Shown here piece after piece: positions 26,168 to 34,594 of a stretch of DNA of 64,000 bases (its first letter is position 1; each line of letters opens with the position of its first letter). Source of the DNA: JABFRJ01 sp031374735 (GTDB lineage: Bacteria > Pseudomonadota > Alphaproteobacteria > Rhizobiales > Hyphomicrobiaceae); assembly GCA_031374735.1 (NCBI GenBank), contig JANMGQ010000033.1, positions 100,611-164,610 of the forward strand, in the 5' to 3' direction. The position numbers were made by a program, and so were the translations under genes. The notes below the pieces were generated by a model that saw only the letters and a list, made by a program, of their open reading frames with translations, did no database searches and was not told the DNA's origin.

Positions 26168-27271
26168 ATGTCGTCTGCCGCCCTGTTCCAGCCGTTTGCG
26201 CTGAAGTCGCTCCGCCTCGCCAACCGCATCGCCATGGCGCCGATGACGCGCTCATTTTCGCCCGGTGGCATTCCGGGCGATGATGTCGTCGCCTACTATA
26301 AGCTGCGCGCTGAAAAACAGGTCGGCCTGATCATCACTGAAGGCGTCGGCGTGGCTCATGCGGCGGCCCTGAACGATCCTAAAGTGCCAAACTTCCATGG
26401 CGACGCCGCTCTTGCCGGCTGGGCGAAAGTTGTGGCGGCTGTGCACGGCGCCGGCGGCAAGATCATGCCGCAACTCTGGCACACCGGTATCTTGCGCCGC
26501 GTCGGGTCGCTGCCCGATCCCGACGTCCTGCCGGTCGCGCCGTCAGGCATCACCAAGCCCGGCAAGAAGGTTGTCGAGCCCATGACCGAGCGCGAGATCG
26601 CCGATGTCATCGCCGGCTTTGCCACGTCGGCTGCCCACGCGCACCGCCTCGGCTTTGACGGCATCGAAATCCACGGCGCGCATGGCTATCTGATCGACCA
26701 GTTCTTCTGGGCGACAACCAATATCCGCGATGACAAATTCGGTGGCACGCCCGTGCAGCGCGCGACATTCGCCGCTGAAGTGGTCAAAGCCTGTCGCGCC
26801 GCGACGTCGCCCGACTTCCCAATCATCCTGCGCTTCTCGCAGTGGAAGCAACAGGACTATGCGGCCCGCCTCGCTTCCACCGCGGGTGAACTTGAGGCCT
26901 TCCTAACGCCGCTCGCCGATGCCGGCGTCGATATCTTCCACTGCTCCACACGCCGCTTCTGGGAGCCCGAGTTCGAGGGCTCGCCCATGAACCTTGCGGG
27001 TTGGACCAAAAAGCTGATCGGCAAGCCCGTCATCACGGTCGGCTCCATCGGGCTCGATACGGATTTCATCACCGGCTTTACCAAGCCCGATGCTATCTCG
27101 ACCTCGGGCAACCTCGACAAGCTCGTCGAGATGGTCGAGCGCGACGGCATCGACATTGCAGCCATCGGACGCGCCCTGATCACAGATCCCGCCTGGGCCG
27201 TGAAGGTGCGCGACGGACGCTCCGGCGAGTTCGTGCGCTATGAAGCAGCGGCGCTCAAGACGCTCGTGTAA
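26168..27271 (+). CDS. Old Yellow Enzyme-family NADH:flavin oxidoreductase
   Basis: This 367-residue FMN enzyme is a TIM barrel. Visible features are the N-terminal LFQPFALKSLRLANRIAMAP, the substrate-binding pair in FDGIEIHGAHGYLIDQFFW, the arginine of LRFSQWKQQDYAARL and the FMN-phosphate site IGRALITDPAWAVKVRDG. Such enzymes reduce activated C=C bonds or nitro compounds with NAD(P)H, and the natural substrate is unknown. It is monocistronic. Its end is 9 nt from the end of the convergent antiporter fragment. Confidence 0.92.
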   Translation: MSSAALFQPFALKSLRLANRIAMAPMTRSFSPGGIPGDDVVAYYKLRAEKQVGLIITEGVGVAHAAALNDPKVPNFHGDAALAGWAKVVAAVHGAGGKIMPQLWHTGILRRVGSLPDPDVLPVAPSGITKPGKKVVEPMTEREIADVIAGFATSAAHAHRLGFDGIEIHGAHGYLIDQFFWATTNIRDDKFGGTPVQRATFAAEVVKACRAATSPDFPIILRFSQWKQQDYAARLASTAGELEAFLTPLADAGVDIFHCSTRRFWEPEFEGSPMNLAGWTKKLIGKPVITVGSIGLDTDFITGFTKPDAISTSGNLDKLVEMVERDGIDIAAIGRALITDPAWAVKVRDGRSGEFVRYEAAALKTLV

Positions 27272-27280
27272 GCGCCGGGT

Positions 27281-27742
27281 TTACTTCGGCCACAACATCC
27301 AACCGTACACGACATAGCCTGTCAGCAGGGCTAGCCCTTCGAGGCGGGCAATGATCCGGCCGGCTGCTGCAAAGACCAGTAGCAACACCGATGTGGCGAT
27401 CATGACCAGATTGTCGAAGCTGACGATTTCGGGTGGCACGATGGTTGGCGAGATCAGTGCCGTGACGCCGCCAATGCCCAGGATGTTGTAGATGTTGGAG
27501 CCGAGGATGTTGCCGAGGGCGACGTCGGATTGACGTTTGAAGGCGGCGACGACGGAGGTCACGAATTCCGGCATGGACGTGCCGACGGCTACGATCGTCA
27601 GACCGATGATGGTTTCGGAGATGCCGAAACCGCGGGCGAGCGACACGGCGCCTTTGACCAAAAATCCGCCCCCGAACATGAGGCGGGCCCCGTCTGCGAA
27701 CTGATGCGTGGACCAATGACATGTGTCGTGCGTGCAAAGCAA
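27281..27742 (-). pseudogene. Truncated Na+/Ca2+ exchanger-family (CaCA) gene, C-terminal half only
   Basis: The 153-codon frame covers only the second half of a CaCA antiporter: FLVKGAVSLARGFGISETII, the alpha-2 repeat GTSMPEFVTSVVAAFKRQSD followed by VALGNILGSNIYNILGIGG, and the last helices. Full members have about 310-330 residues and two alpha repeats, and the first half is not found upstream in any frame. The first 18 residues look unrelated to the family. I take this as a deletion remnant. A functional half-size dimer is less likely. Confidence 0.7.
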
Positions 27743-27863
27743 AACAGGTGCAGTGAGCTTTGATCGTCACATGCGATCGAATGTGATCGTTCGACAGGGG
27801 ACTCTGTTACGGTTCGATGACGGTCGGCGGTGGGTATAGCCGCCGGGAGAACGTAGGATTGCT

Positions 27864-28064
27864 CTACTGGATCAGCTTATCCAGGATGAAGCCCTGATGC
27901 GGCTTTGGCGCTTCGCCAGCCTTCTTCCCCTGACCGCTTTCGGCTTGCGCCGTCGTCGACGTGGAGCCAGTCGCCGCCTGAGGCGCGTCGAGCGCACCAC
28001 GCACGCCGCACCCGGCCACAGACATGGCCGTTACAATCAACAGTGCTGCGGTCTTGTAGGACAC
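27864..28064 (-). CDS. LptM-like small lipoprotein
   Basis: This 66-residue lipoprotein has the lipobox VAGCG. The mature sequence CGVRGALDAP matches the CGxxGxLxxP signature of LptM (YifL), which assists assembly of the LPS translocon LptDE. The tail is Gln/Gly/Lys-rich and ends GFILDKLIQ. The start is GTG after AAGGAAATGAG. It lies 57 nt downstream of argH, the usual position in Hyphomicrobiales, where lysA normally follows. Here the next gene is the CaCA fragment. Confidence 0.82.
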   Translation of the reverse strand: MSYKTAALLIVTAMSVAGCGVRGALDAPQAATGSTSTTAQAESGQGKKAGEAPKPHQGFILDKLIQ

Positions 28065-28121
28065 GGCTCATTTCCTTCATGCGTGCCATGGGCATAAGAA
28101 CAATCCAAGCACAATCGTATC

Positions 28122-29573
28122 CTAGCGCGCCTTTGCGTCCGTTTCCAGTCGTTTGATCCACCCCTTGGCCATTTTGCGCACGTTCTGTGGCGCGGTTCCC
28201 CCATGGCTGATGCGGCTTTTCACCGAGTTCTCGACCGACAGGACCGAGAACACGTCCTTGGTGATACGCGGCTCGAAGTCCTGCATGGCCGCGAGCGAGA
28301 GATCTTCGAGCGCCACGCCCTGCTTCTCGGCCGCCTTCACGATCGAGCCTGTGATGTGATGCGCCTCGCGGAACGGGACTTTCAAGGTGCGCACCAGCCA
28401 ATCCGCGAGATCTGTCGCCGTTGAAAAACCGCGACCGGCAGCCGCCTTCATGGTCTCATGCACCGGCTCGATCTCTTCGAACATGCCGTTCATCGCAGCG
28501 GCCGCCACCGAAAAGTTGCGTATGGCATCGAAGGTCATTTCCTTGTCTTCCTGCATGTCCTTCGAATAGGTCAGCGGCAGGCCCTTCATGACCATCAGCA
28601 GGCTCTGGAAGCTTGCTGCGATGCGCGCAACCTTGGCGCGGCACAGTTCGGCTGCATCCGGATTGCGCTTTTGCGGCATGATCGAGGAGCCCGTGGTCCA
28701 CTGATCCGTCAGCGTGATGAAGCCAAACTGCGGCGTCATCCAGATGACGATCTCCTCGGCGAGACGCGAAATGTGCATGGCCGAGATGGACAGCGCCGCC
28801 AGCACCTCCAGCGCGAAGTCGCGATCAGCCACGGTGTCGAGCGAGTTGTCCGTTGGCTTGTCAAAGCCGAGCGCTTTCGCCGTCGCAAAACGATCAATCG
28901 GAAACGATGTGCCGGCGAGTGCGGCGGCACCGAGCGGGCATTGATTCATGCGCTTGCGCGCATCCTGCAATCGGCCGCGATCGCGCGCGAACATCTCGAC
29001 GTAGGCGAGCAGATGGTGGCCAAAGGTTACGGGCTGCGCCGGCTGCAAGTGAGTAAATCCCGGCATGATGACATCAGCGTGCTTGTCGGCTTTGGTGGCC
29101 AGCGTGGTCATCATCTTGGCGAGGCTCGCGTCGGCCGCATCGGTGGCGTCGCGGACATACATGCGGAAATCCAAGGCCACCTGGTCATTGCGCGAGCGCG
29201 CCGTATGCAGCCGCCCGGCCGCCTGCCCGATGATCTCAGCGAGCCGCGACTCCACGTTCATGTGGATGTCTTCGAGCTTGACCGAGAACTTGAATTTGCC
29301 GCTCGCGATCTCTTCGGCAACCTGATCGAGCCCTTTCTGGATCTGAGCCTCATCGGACTTCGTGATGATCCCTTGCGCCGCAAGCATCGTCGCATGCGCC
29401 TTAGAGCCCGCGATATCCTGCGGTGCCATCTTCTGGTCATAGCCGATGGAGGCGTTGATCTCGGTCATCAACTCGGCCGGCGACATGGAGAAGCGGCCGC
29501 CCCACATCTTGTTGGCGCTGTCGCCGCCGCTGTTGTCGGAGGCTTTGGCAGACTTCTTGTCGACGGCTGGCAT
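28122..29573 (-). CDS. argH: Argininosuccinate lyase
   Basis: This enzyme does the last step of arginine synthesis, splitting argininosuccinate to arginine and fumarate. It has 483 residues. The fumarase-superfamily signature TGSSIMPQKRNPD is present, as are KMWGGRFSMSP, LHTARSRNDQVALDFRMYV and GFTHLQPAQPVTFGHHLLAY. The N-terminal 20 residues before KMWGGRF are an extension, so translation could start a little later. It is co-directional with the LptM-like gene. Confidence 0.97.
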   Translation of the reverse strand: MPAVDKKSAKASDNSGGDSANKMWGGRFSMSPAELMTEINASIGYDQKMAPQDIAGSKAHATMLAAQGIITKSDEAQIQKGLDQVAEEIASGKFKFSVKLEDIHMNVESRLAEIIGQAAGRLHTARSRNDQVALDFRMYVRDATDAADASLAKMMTTLATKADKHADVIMPGFTHLQPAQPVTFGHHLLAYVEMFARDRGRLQDARKRMNQCPLGAAALAGTSFPIDRFATAKALGFDKPTDNSLDTVADRDFALEVLAALSISAMHISRLAEEIVIWMTPQFGFITLTDQWTTGSSIMPQKRNPDAAELCRAKVARIAASFQSLLMVMKGLPLTYSKDMQEDKEMTFDAIRNFSVAAAAMNGMFEEIEPVHETMKAAAGRGFSTATDLADWLVRTLKVPFREAHHITGSIVKAAEKQGVALEDLSLAAMQDFEPRITKDVFSVLSVENSVKSRISHGGTAPQNVRKMAKGWIKRLETDAKAR

Positions 29574-29735
29574 CGGTGAACGGTCTCGATGAGGGGCGCG
29601 GGTGCTGTGTCACACCCGCCGCGCGCTGCGCAAGCGTTGCTCGTGGTTGCGGCGGTGTGAACCGGCCCCGACACTTGCGCTGCGGGCGGCGAACTCCGAT
29701 GTATACTCGGAAATCGCCCCCAGCTTCAGGCCCGC

Positions 29736-30698
29736 ATGACGGACGCCCCCCACACCTACTACGCGCCGATTGAGCCTTACATGTCAGGCCGCCTCGAGGT
29801 GTCCGGCGGACACTCGATCTATTTCGAACAGAGCGGCAACCCGGCGGGGCATCCTGTTCTTGTCGTTCACGGCGGCCCAGGGGGCGGTTCGAATCCGACC
29901 ATGCGTCGGTTTCATGATCCCGCGCGCTATCGCATCATTCTGTTTGATCAGCGTGGCTGCGGCCGCTCAACACCGCACGCGAGCCTCGATGACAACACGA
30001 CATGGCATCTGGTCGACGACATGGAGCGGTTGCGCCGCGAGCTGCGCGTCGAGCGCTGGCAATTGTTCGGCGGCTCCTGGGGATCCACGTTGTCGATCGC
30101 CTATGCGGAAGCCTATCCCGAGCGCGTCTCAGGCATGATTCTGCGCGGCATCTTTTTGCTGCGTCGCGATGAACTGCGCTGGTTCTACCAGGACGGCGCC
30201 AAGTGGCTGTTCCCGGACGCCTTCGCCGAGTTCGAGAAGGTGATCCCGCCCGCCGAGCGCGGCGATCTGATGGCTGCCTATTATCGGCGGCTTACGCACC
30301 CTGACCGGCGCGTCCAGATCGAGGCGGCCCGTGCGTGGTCCGTCTATGAGGGCTCGACGCTGTCGCTCATTCAGGATCACGAGCGCCTGAAGCTGTTTGC
30401 CTCCGACACGTACGCCATCGCCTTCGCGCGCATCGAGTGCCACTATTTCGTCAAGGGCGGATTTCTCAAGCGCGAGGATCAGTTGCTGATCCACGCGGGC
30501 CGCCTGCGCCACATCCCCTGCATCGTCGTGCACGGCCGCTACGACGTGGTGACGCCGCTGAAGAACGCGTTCGACCTGAAAGCCGTCTGGCCCGAGATCG
30601 ACCTGCGGATCGTGCCCGACGCCGGCCACGCCATGACGGAGACGGGCACAGTGCACGAGCTCATTGCAGCAACACGGCAGTTCAGCCGGCGCTCCTGA
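29736..30698 (+). CDS. pip: Prolyl aminopeptidase
   Basis: This 320-residue alpha/beta-hydrolase removes N-terminal proline from peptides. It has the oxyanion-type motif VVHGGPGGGSNPTMRRF, FDQRGCGRSTPHA and the nucleophile elbow FGGSWGSTLSIAYAEAYPE. The catalytic Asp and His are in HGRYDVVTPLKNAFDL and DAGHAM. Length and motifs fit the PIP family (S33). It ends directly against the convergent SRPBCC gene. Confidence 0.95.
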   Translation: MTDAPHTYYAPIEPYMSGRLEVSGGHSIYFEQSGNPAGHPVLVVHGGPGGGSNPTMRRFHDPARYRIILFDQRGCGRSTPHASLDDNTTWHLVDDMERLRRELRVERWQLFGGSWGSTLSIAYAEAYPERVSGMILRGIFLLRRDELRWFYQDGAKWLFPDAFAEFEKVIPPAERGDLMAAYYRRLTHPDRRVQIEAARAWSVYEGSTLSLIQDHERLKLFASDTYAIAFARIECHYFVKGGFLKREDQLLIHAGRLRHIPCIVVHGRYDVVTPLKNAFDLKAVWPEIDLRIVPDAGHAMTETGTVHELIAATRQFSRRS

Positions 30699-31166
30699 TC
30701 AAACGCCGTTGGGCGTGCCGGCATTTTCAGCGGCGCGTCGGCTGATTTTTTCGGTCAGCCGCGTATGCGCGCGCCGCAGGAGGGGCTCGACCAGCAACAG
30801 CCGATAGCGCAGTGGCAGGCCAGAGATATCCAGGTTCGAGATGAACACCGAACCGGTCCCTTCGCCAGACACGCGTCCCGTGGATTTGAGGTTGCCGCCG
30901 CCAAACTGGCTCACCATCTCAAGCGAGCGCGGCTGCGTATCATAGCGCAGAACGGAGTGCACGTCGGTTGCGATGGACACGCGCTCGATGACGAAATGGT
31001 GGCGCATCGTGATTTCTGGCCTGCCGTCGGCGAGCGTACGGCTGTCCGTGACGGCGACGCTCTTGCAGTATGGCATGATCCGATGATGCCGGTCTGTGTC
31101 GGTGAGAAGTGCAAAAATGACATCCGGCGGCTGAACGAAACGAGCTACAAAATCATACTTCGACAT
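30699..31166 (-). CDS. SRPBCC-family (START-like) protein
   Basis: This 155-residue protein looks like a lipid- or cofactor-binding START/SRPBCC domain. It has SKYDFVARFVQPPDVIFALL, a middle beta sheet (ITMRHHFVIERVSIATDVHS) and a C-terminal helix (LPLRYRLLLVEPLLRRAHTR). The start at 31166 has a GGGAG site. The frame extends upstream through the palindromic repeat, but that part is not protein-like. Function unknown. Confidence 0.7.
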   Translation of the reverse strand: MSKYDFVARFVQPPDVIFALLTDTDRHHRIMPYCKSVAVTDSRTLADGRPEITMRHHFVIERVSIATDVHSVLRYDTQPRSLEMVSQFGGGNLKSTGRVSGEGTGSVFISNLDISGLPLRYRLLLVEPLLRRAHTRLTEKISRRAAENAGTPNGV

Positions 31167-31480
31167 TATCGGCTCCCGCGTCGAAATGTTGGCGATCAAG
31201 GCCCTACATGGCATCCTTTGCGCCGACAATCTGCAATCGATGCGGGGCGATGGCGGAGCGAGCCCCGGGATCTGTCGTACCAGCGGCCGAAAAAAAGGGC
31301 TGATCAAACACGCGGCGTTATCCCGGAATGCCCGTCGCGCGGTGCGCGCGACCGGCATATCCGGGACCTTGACCTGTTGCTTTGAAGCAATGATGCCATG
31401 CGGCAAGGGGTGAAGGTCCCGGATATGCGATCACGCGCAGCGCATGATCGCATTCCGGGATAGCGACCTTTGTCGATCAA
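31167..31480. other. 314-nt interval holding a palindrome doublet
   Basis: There is no gene. The interval contains the upstream region of the SRPBCC gene (right of 31166) and the inverted repeat pair 31319-31462, which ends 19 nt before the RlaP-like stop codon. Confidence 0.6.
31319..31462. repeat. Inverted pair of CCCGGAATGC/GCATATCCGGGA palindromes
   Basis: The units are 31319-31370 and 31413-31462. The reverse complement of the second matches the first from TATCCCGGAATGC to GCATATCCGGGACCTT, with differences mainly in the loop. Each unit is also internally palindromic. This doublet layout is REPIN-like but the sequence differs from the family inside pnkp. Confidence 0.8.
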
Positions 31481-32383
31481 TCACACGCCCGCGCGCTCGC
31501 ACAAGGCTTTGATCTCGGCAAGCAACTGGCGCTCCTGCCCCGGCACCGTGATGGCGTCCTGCAGCGAACCGTAATGCATCTCCAAGCACTGCAGCAGCAG
31601 TGTCTTGATGCGCGCCTCATCAGGGCCGTGCGGCAGCTTGCTCTCGGCATAAACGGTCTCGAGTTCCTTCTCGCGCCGTGTGAAGAACTCCTTCACTTGC
31701 ACCGCTGTCCACTCGCCGCGCCGGATCGCTTTCAAGCGTTCGGCGTCGCGCGTGAGATCCATATCGCCCAGTGTCATGATCTGCTCGACTTCGTCGAGCA
31801 GGCGCACCACGTGATAGGCGAACTTCACATCGAAACCGAATTTCTCGACCAGTTCCGCACGCTTTGAACCCGGGTCCGGGTTTTTGATGTCCATCTTGTG
31901 CATCTGCGCGTAAGCGTAACCCTTGAACTTGTGCCAGGCGCCCTTGTGCAGAAACACGCGTCGGTTCTCGCGCACCAGTTCCGCTATCGGCGTCGAGTGC
32001 AGCACGCAGCGGCGCGGCGTGAACAGCGCGTCGATCATGTTCGGGTTGTTCTCCATGGCGAGATGGAAGAACTTCACAATCGAATACACCGAAAAATCAT
32101 AGCTGCGCCCCTTGCCGCCATTCTCCGACGCGTCGACGACGTGGTGCTGCTGCCAGACTTCAAAACGTTTCAGCTGGCGCCCAAAACCCGGGATCTCGCC
32201 ATTGAGATGCGGGAACACGTCCACCTTCGGGGGGATGCAAAAGCCGTACACGTCCATGTCCGAGTTGTCGGCCGATACGCCGTAGGCCATCGAGCCCATG
32301 ATCGTCTCGTAGGCGACCTCATGCGGCAGCCAGCGCGGCGGCGTCACGAGCTTGCGCTTGAACAGGCGGGCAACGGTGCTCAT
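31481..32383 (-). CDS. RlaP-like nucleotidyltransferase (RNA-repair-associated pol-beta family)
   Basis: This protein of about 300 residues has the minimal nucleotidyltransferase signature near its N-terminus, IMGSMAYGVSADNSDMDVYGF (GS plus DxD metal ligands), then a long helical region (KFKGYAYAQMHKMDIKNP, FDVKFAYHVVRLLDEVEQIM). This arrangement is that of the PF10127 group named RlaP for its association with RNA ligases in RNA-repair operons. The added nucleotide and target are unknown. The ATG at 32383 follows CCGGAACC. The upstream ATG at 32413 lacks a site. No RNA ligase is adjacent. CCGGAAT-type palindromes lie on both sides. Confidence 0.75.
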   Translation of the reverse strand: MSTVARLFKRKLVTPPRWLPHEVAYETIMGSMAYGVSADNSDMDVYGFCIPPKVDVFPHLNGEIPGFGRQLKRFEVWQQHHVVDASENGGKGRSYDFSVYSIVKFFHLAMENNPNMIDALFTPRRCVLHSTPIAELVRENRRVFLHKGAWHKFKGYAYAQMHKMDIKNPDPGSKRAELVEKFGFDVKFAYHVVRLLDEVEQIMTLGDMDLTRDAERLKAIRRGEWTAVQVKEFFTRREKELETVYAESKLPHGPDEARIKTLLLQCLEMHYGSLQDAITVPGQERQLLAEIKALCERAGV

Positions 32384-32445
32384 GGGGTGGTTCCGGACAG
32401 GATACGCTGACATCTAAACAGATTTGTTCGGCTCGACCAACGGCC

Positions 32446-32496
32446 GGATTCCGGATCTGCGCGTGGCCAGACGTGGCCGCGCTTGTCCGGAATGAC
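32446..32496. repeat. Single ATTCCGGA palindrome upstream of the RlaP-like gene
   Basis: Arms ATTCCGGA and TCCGGAAT enclose GC-rich inner pairings (GCGCG/CGCGC) around TGGCC repeats. It resembles the units at 31319-31462 in its CCGGAAT ends but has a different core. Confidence 0.65.
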
Positions 32497-32657
32497 GCGG
32501 AAAATTTGTTATGTTAGCGCGTATGGGGATTCCGTCCTGCTCTCGACGTCAGCACATAGCCCGAAGCGGCCCCGGCGCTGCGACGGCTTGGGGGCCGTCG
32601 GACCAGACCGAACGCCGAACTGCCGCCTCAGAGGTACCGTCAGTCGACCACCGATGT

Positions 32658-34328
32658 TTAGTTGCCGGACAAGCCTGAGAACGGGTTCCAGGCTTTCTCG
32701 ACCGGCTGCTTGGTGCCAACGGCCACGCGGTCACGCTTCTGCGCCGGCTTTTGCGCGCCGACATCCACTTTGGCTGACACCAATACCACGGATTTGCCGG
32801 CCAACGCTGAGGCGACGCGGCTGTCCATGCCGTAGAGGTCGCCATGCAGGTTGAGTGTGCCAGCATCATCAACGCTGGCTGTGAAATAGGTCAGATGCAC
32901 CGGCACCGGTTTTGACAGCGTGATGTCCGACGTGCGGCCGCCGGGCACGAGACCGCGGACCTTTTCAGCGCTCCAGCCTTTGTCGTGCGCCAAGATCACC
33001 TCGGCGAGATGGATGGGGTTCTGCACGCGCATACAGCCGTGGCTATAGGCGCGCGTGGCGTGGCCGAACAAGCTCTTCTCGGTGGTGTCGTGCATGTAGA
33101 CGTCGTGCTTGTTGGGGAAGCGGAACTTGACCACGCCGAGCACATTCTGGCTGCTCGGCGGCTGGGTGAAGTGGAACTGGCGCACGTCCACCTTGGTCCA
33201 ATCGACACTGTCAGGGTTGATATCGCGGCCATTCAGCGAGACGCGCAGCTGGTGGCGTGCCAGCGCCCTGGAGGCATTGCCGTCGCCACCATCGAAGTCA
33301 AAAAAGCTCTGGCCGCGCTTGCTGGCGCGCGCCAGCATCGGGCCGACTTCGTTGGCTTTAATGCCGGACGGCACGCCCCACGAAGGGTGGAAAATCACAA
33401 ATTGCATATCCGCCGACATCAGCGGCGTCGGCGACGAGGGTTTGCCAACCACGATCTTCTCGGTCAGCACCACGGTGCCGTTTTTGTAGGCCCGTGTGAT
33501 CTGCTCGGGGATGTTGTTGCGGATATGGAACGCGCCGAGATCATCGGGCATCCAGCGCCAGCGCTCAAGGTTCACTTCCAAGCGCTGGATTGTCTCTGGC
33601 GCAGCGGCAGCTTGCCGTGCGGTTGCGAGTGCCTGTTGCAGGCGCTGAAAGCCCTCGTGTTGAGGATGGAACAGGCGCAACGTCGCCGCCGGATCGTCGG
33701 CTGCAGCCAGCGATGCGATCACCGATTTGGCATCGAACGGGCGTGGGCGCATGTCGATATTGCGCGCAATGCTGGCAGGGTCGACGCGGCCGCCGCGGGC
33801 ATGGCGGGCGTAGGTCATGAGCGCGATGCTGACGAAGATTTCATGCTCGGCCTGCGCTTCGACAGTGCCATAGGACGTAGGCGTCGTGACCTTGTAGCCA
33901 TCTTTGCCTGAAAGGCCGTAGCTGGCCGCCAGAGCGAGTTCCGCGATTGCGGCTTTGGCCCTGACGTTTGGACCATCGGCCGTGGTCCACAGCGGCCGGT
34001 CGCCTTGGTCAGCAAGGAATGCGGCCAGAGCTTCGCGATCGTCTTTTGCCCCGCCTTTGGCACTTGAGGGCTCCGCCAGCCTGGCAAGCGCCGCTGAAAC
34101 GACGGGGTGCTGCGGAGCTGCCGATTGGGTTGAAGCGACCGGCGCACCCGGGGCCTGCGGCGGCGGAGCATCTGCCGTCTTCGCTGCCAGCGGGTCTGGA
34201 TCGGTTGCTGCCGTGGGCCGCGTCGATGCCGTCTCGATCGGCGATGTCTGCGCCATGAGTGTCGGCGACAGCGCCACGATCGAAGTCGAAAGGGTCAATG
34301 CGGATACAATGCAACGAACAGAGGTCAT
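32658..34328 (-). CDS. L,D-transpeptidase, YcbB-like (YkuD domain)
   Basis: This 556-residue periplasmic enzyme makes 3-3 cross-links in peptidoglycan or attaches proteins to it. A signal peptide lies at residues 1-27 (ending SPTLMAQ), followed by a Pro/Ala-rich linker. The scaffold has LERWRWMPDDLGAFHIRNNI. The YkuD domain carries the catalytic SHGCMRVQNP (Cys about 460) and VYMHDTTEKSLFGHATRAYS. The ATG at 34328 (MTSVRCIVSALT) has GAGGCG and begins a good signal peptide. The GTG at 34370 does not. Confidence 0.92.
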   Translation of the reverse strand: MTSVRCIVSALTLSTSIVALSPTLMAQTSPIETASTRPTAATDPDPLAAKTADAPPPQAPGAPVASTQSAAPQHPVVSAALARLAEPSSAKGGAKDDREALAAFLADQGDRPLWTTADGPNVRAKAAIAELALAASYGLSGKDGYKVTTPTSYGTVEAQAEHEIFVSIALMTYARHARGGRVDPASIARNIDMRPRPFDAKSVIASLAAADDPAATLRLFHPQHEGFQRLQQALATARQAAAAPETIQRLEVNLERWRWMPDDLGAFHIRNNIPEQITRAYKNGTVVLTEKIVVGKPSSPTPLMSADMQFVIFHPSWGVPSGIKANEVGPMLARASKRGQSFFDFDGGDGNASRALARHQLRVSLNGRDINPDSVDWTKVDVRQFHFTQPPSSQNVLGVVKFRFPNKHDVYMHDTTEKSLFGHATRAYSHGCMRVQNPIHLAEVILAHDKGWSAEKVRGLVPGGRTSDITLSKPVPVHLTYFTASVDDAGTLNLHGDLYGMDSRVASALAGKSVVLVSAKVDVGAQKPAQKRDRVAVGTKQPVEKAWNPFSGLSGN

Positions 34329-34594
34329 GGCACGCCTCAACGGGGGAAATACGAATCGGTCGATGTACACCTGAGGTGACAGGCCCGGCGACGAGGCGTC
34401 AAGTTAGCGAAAGGGCGTGTTGCGCATTGATGCACAGCCGTGTCGGGTTGGAGCTCATTTTGCCGAGCCACAATACAGGCCATGGCTCACACCCATTCCC
34501 CCGACGCCCATCGCCTATGCGGCATGGGCCTTGGACAACAGCTTGTGCAGTGCGATATGGGCTGACGTGTACGTCAACTTACGGGATGCTCGAT

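Noticed and set aside
25897..26271. Leftward 124-codon frame ending just before the terminator upstream of rpsM
   Set aside because: It overlaps the start of the oxidoreductase gene, its codon use is unlike real genes here, and no family is recognisable. I kept it only as a possible remnant in the interval entry.
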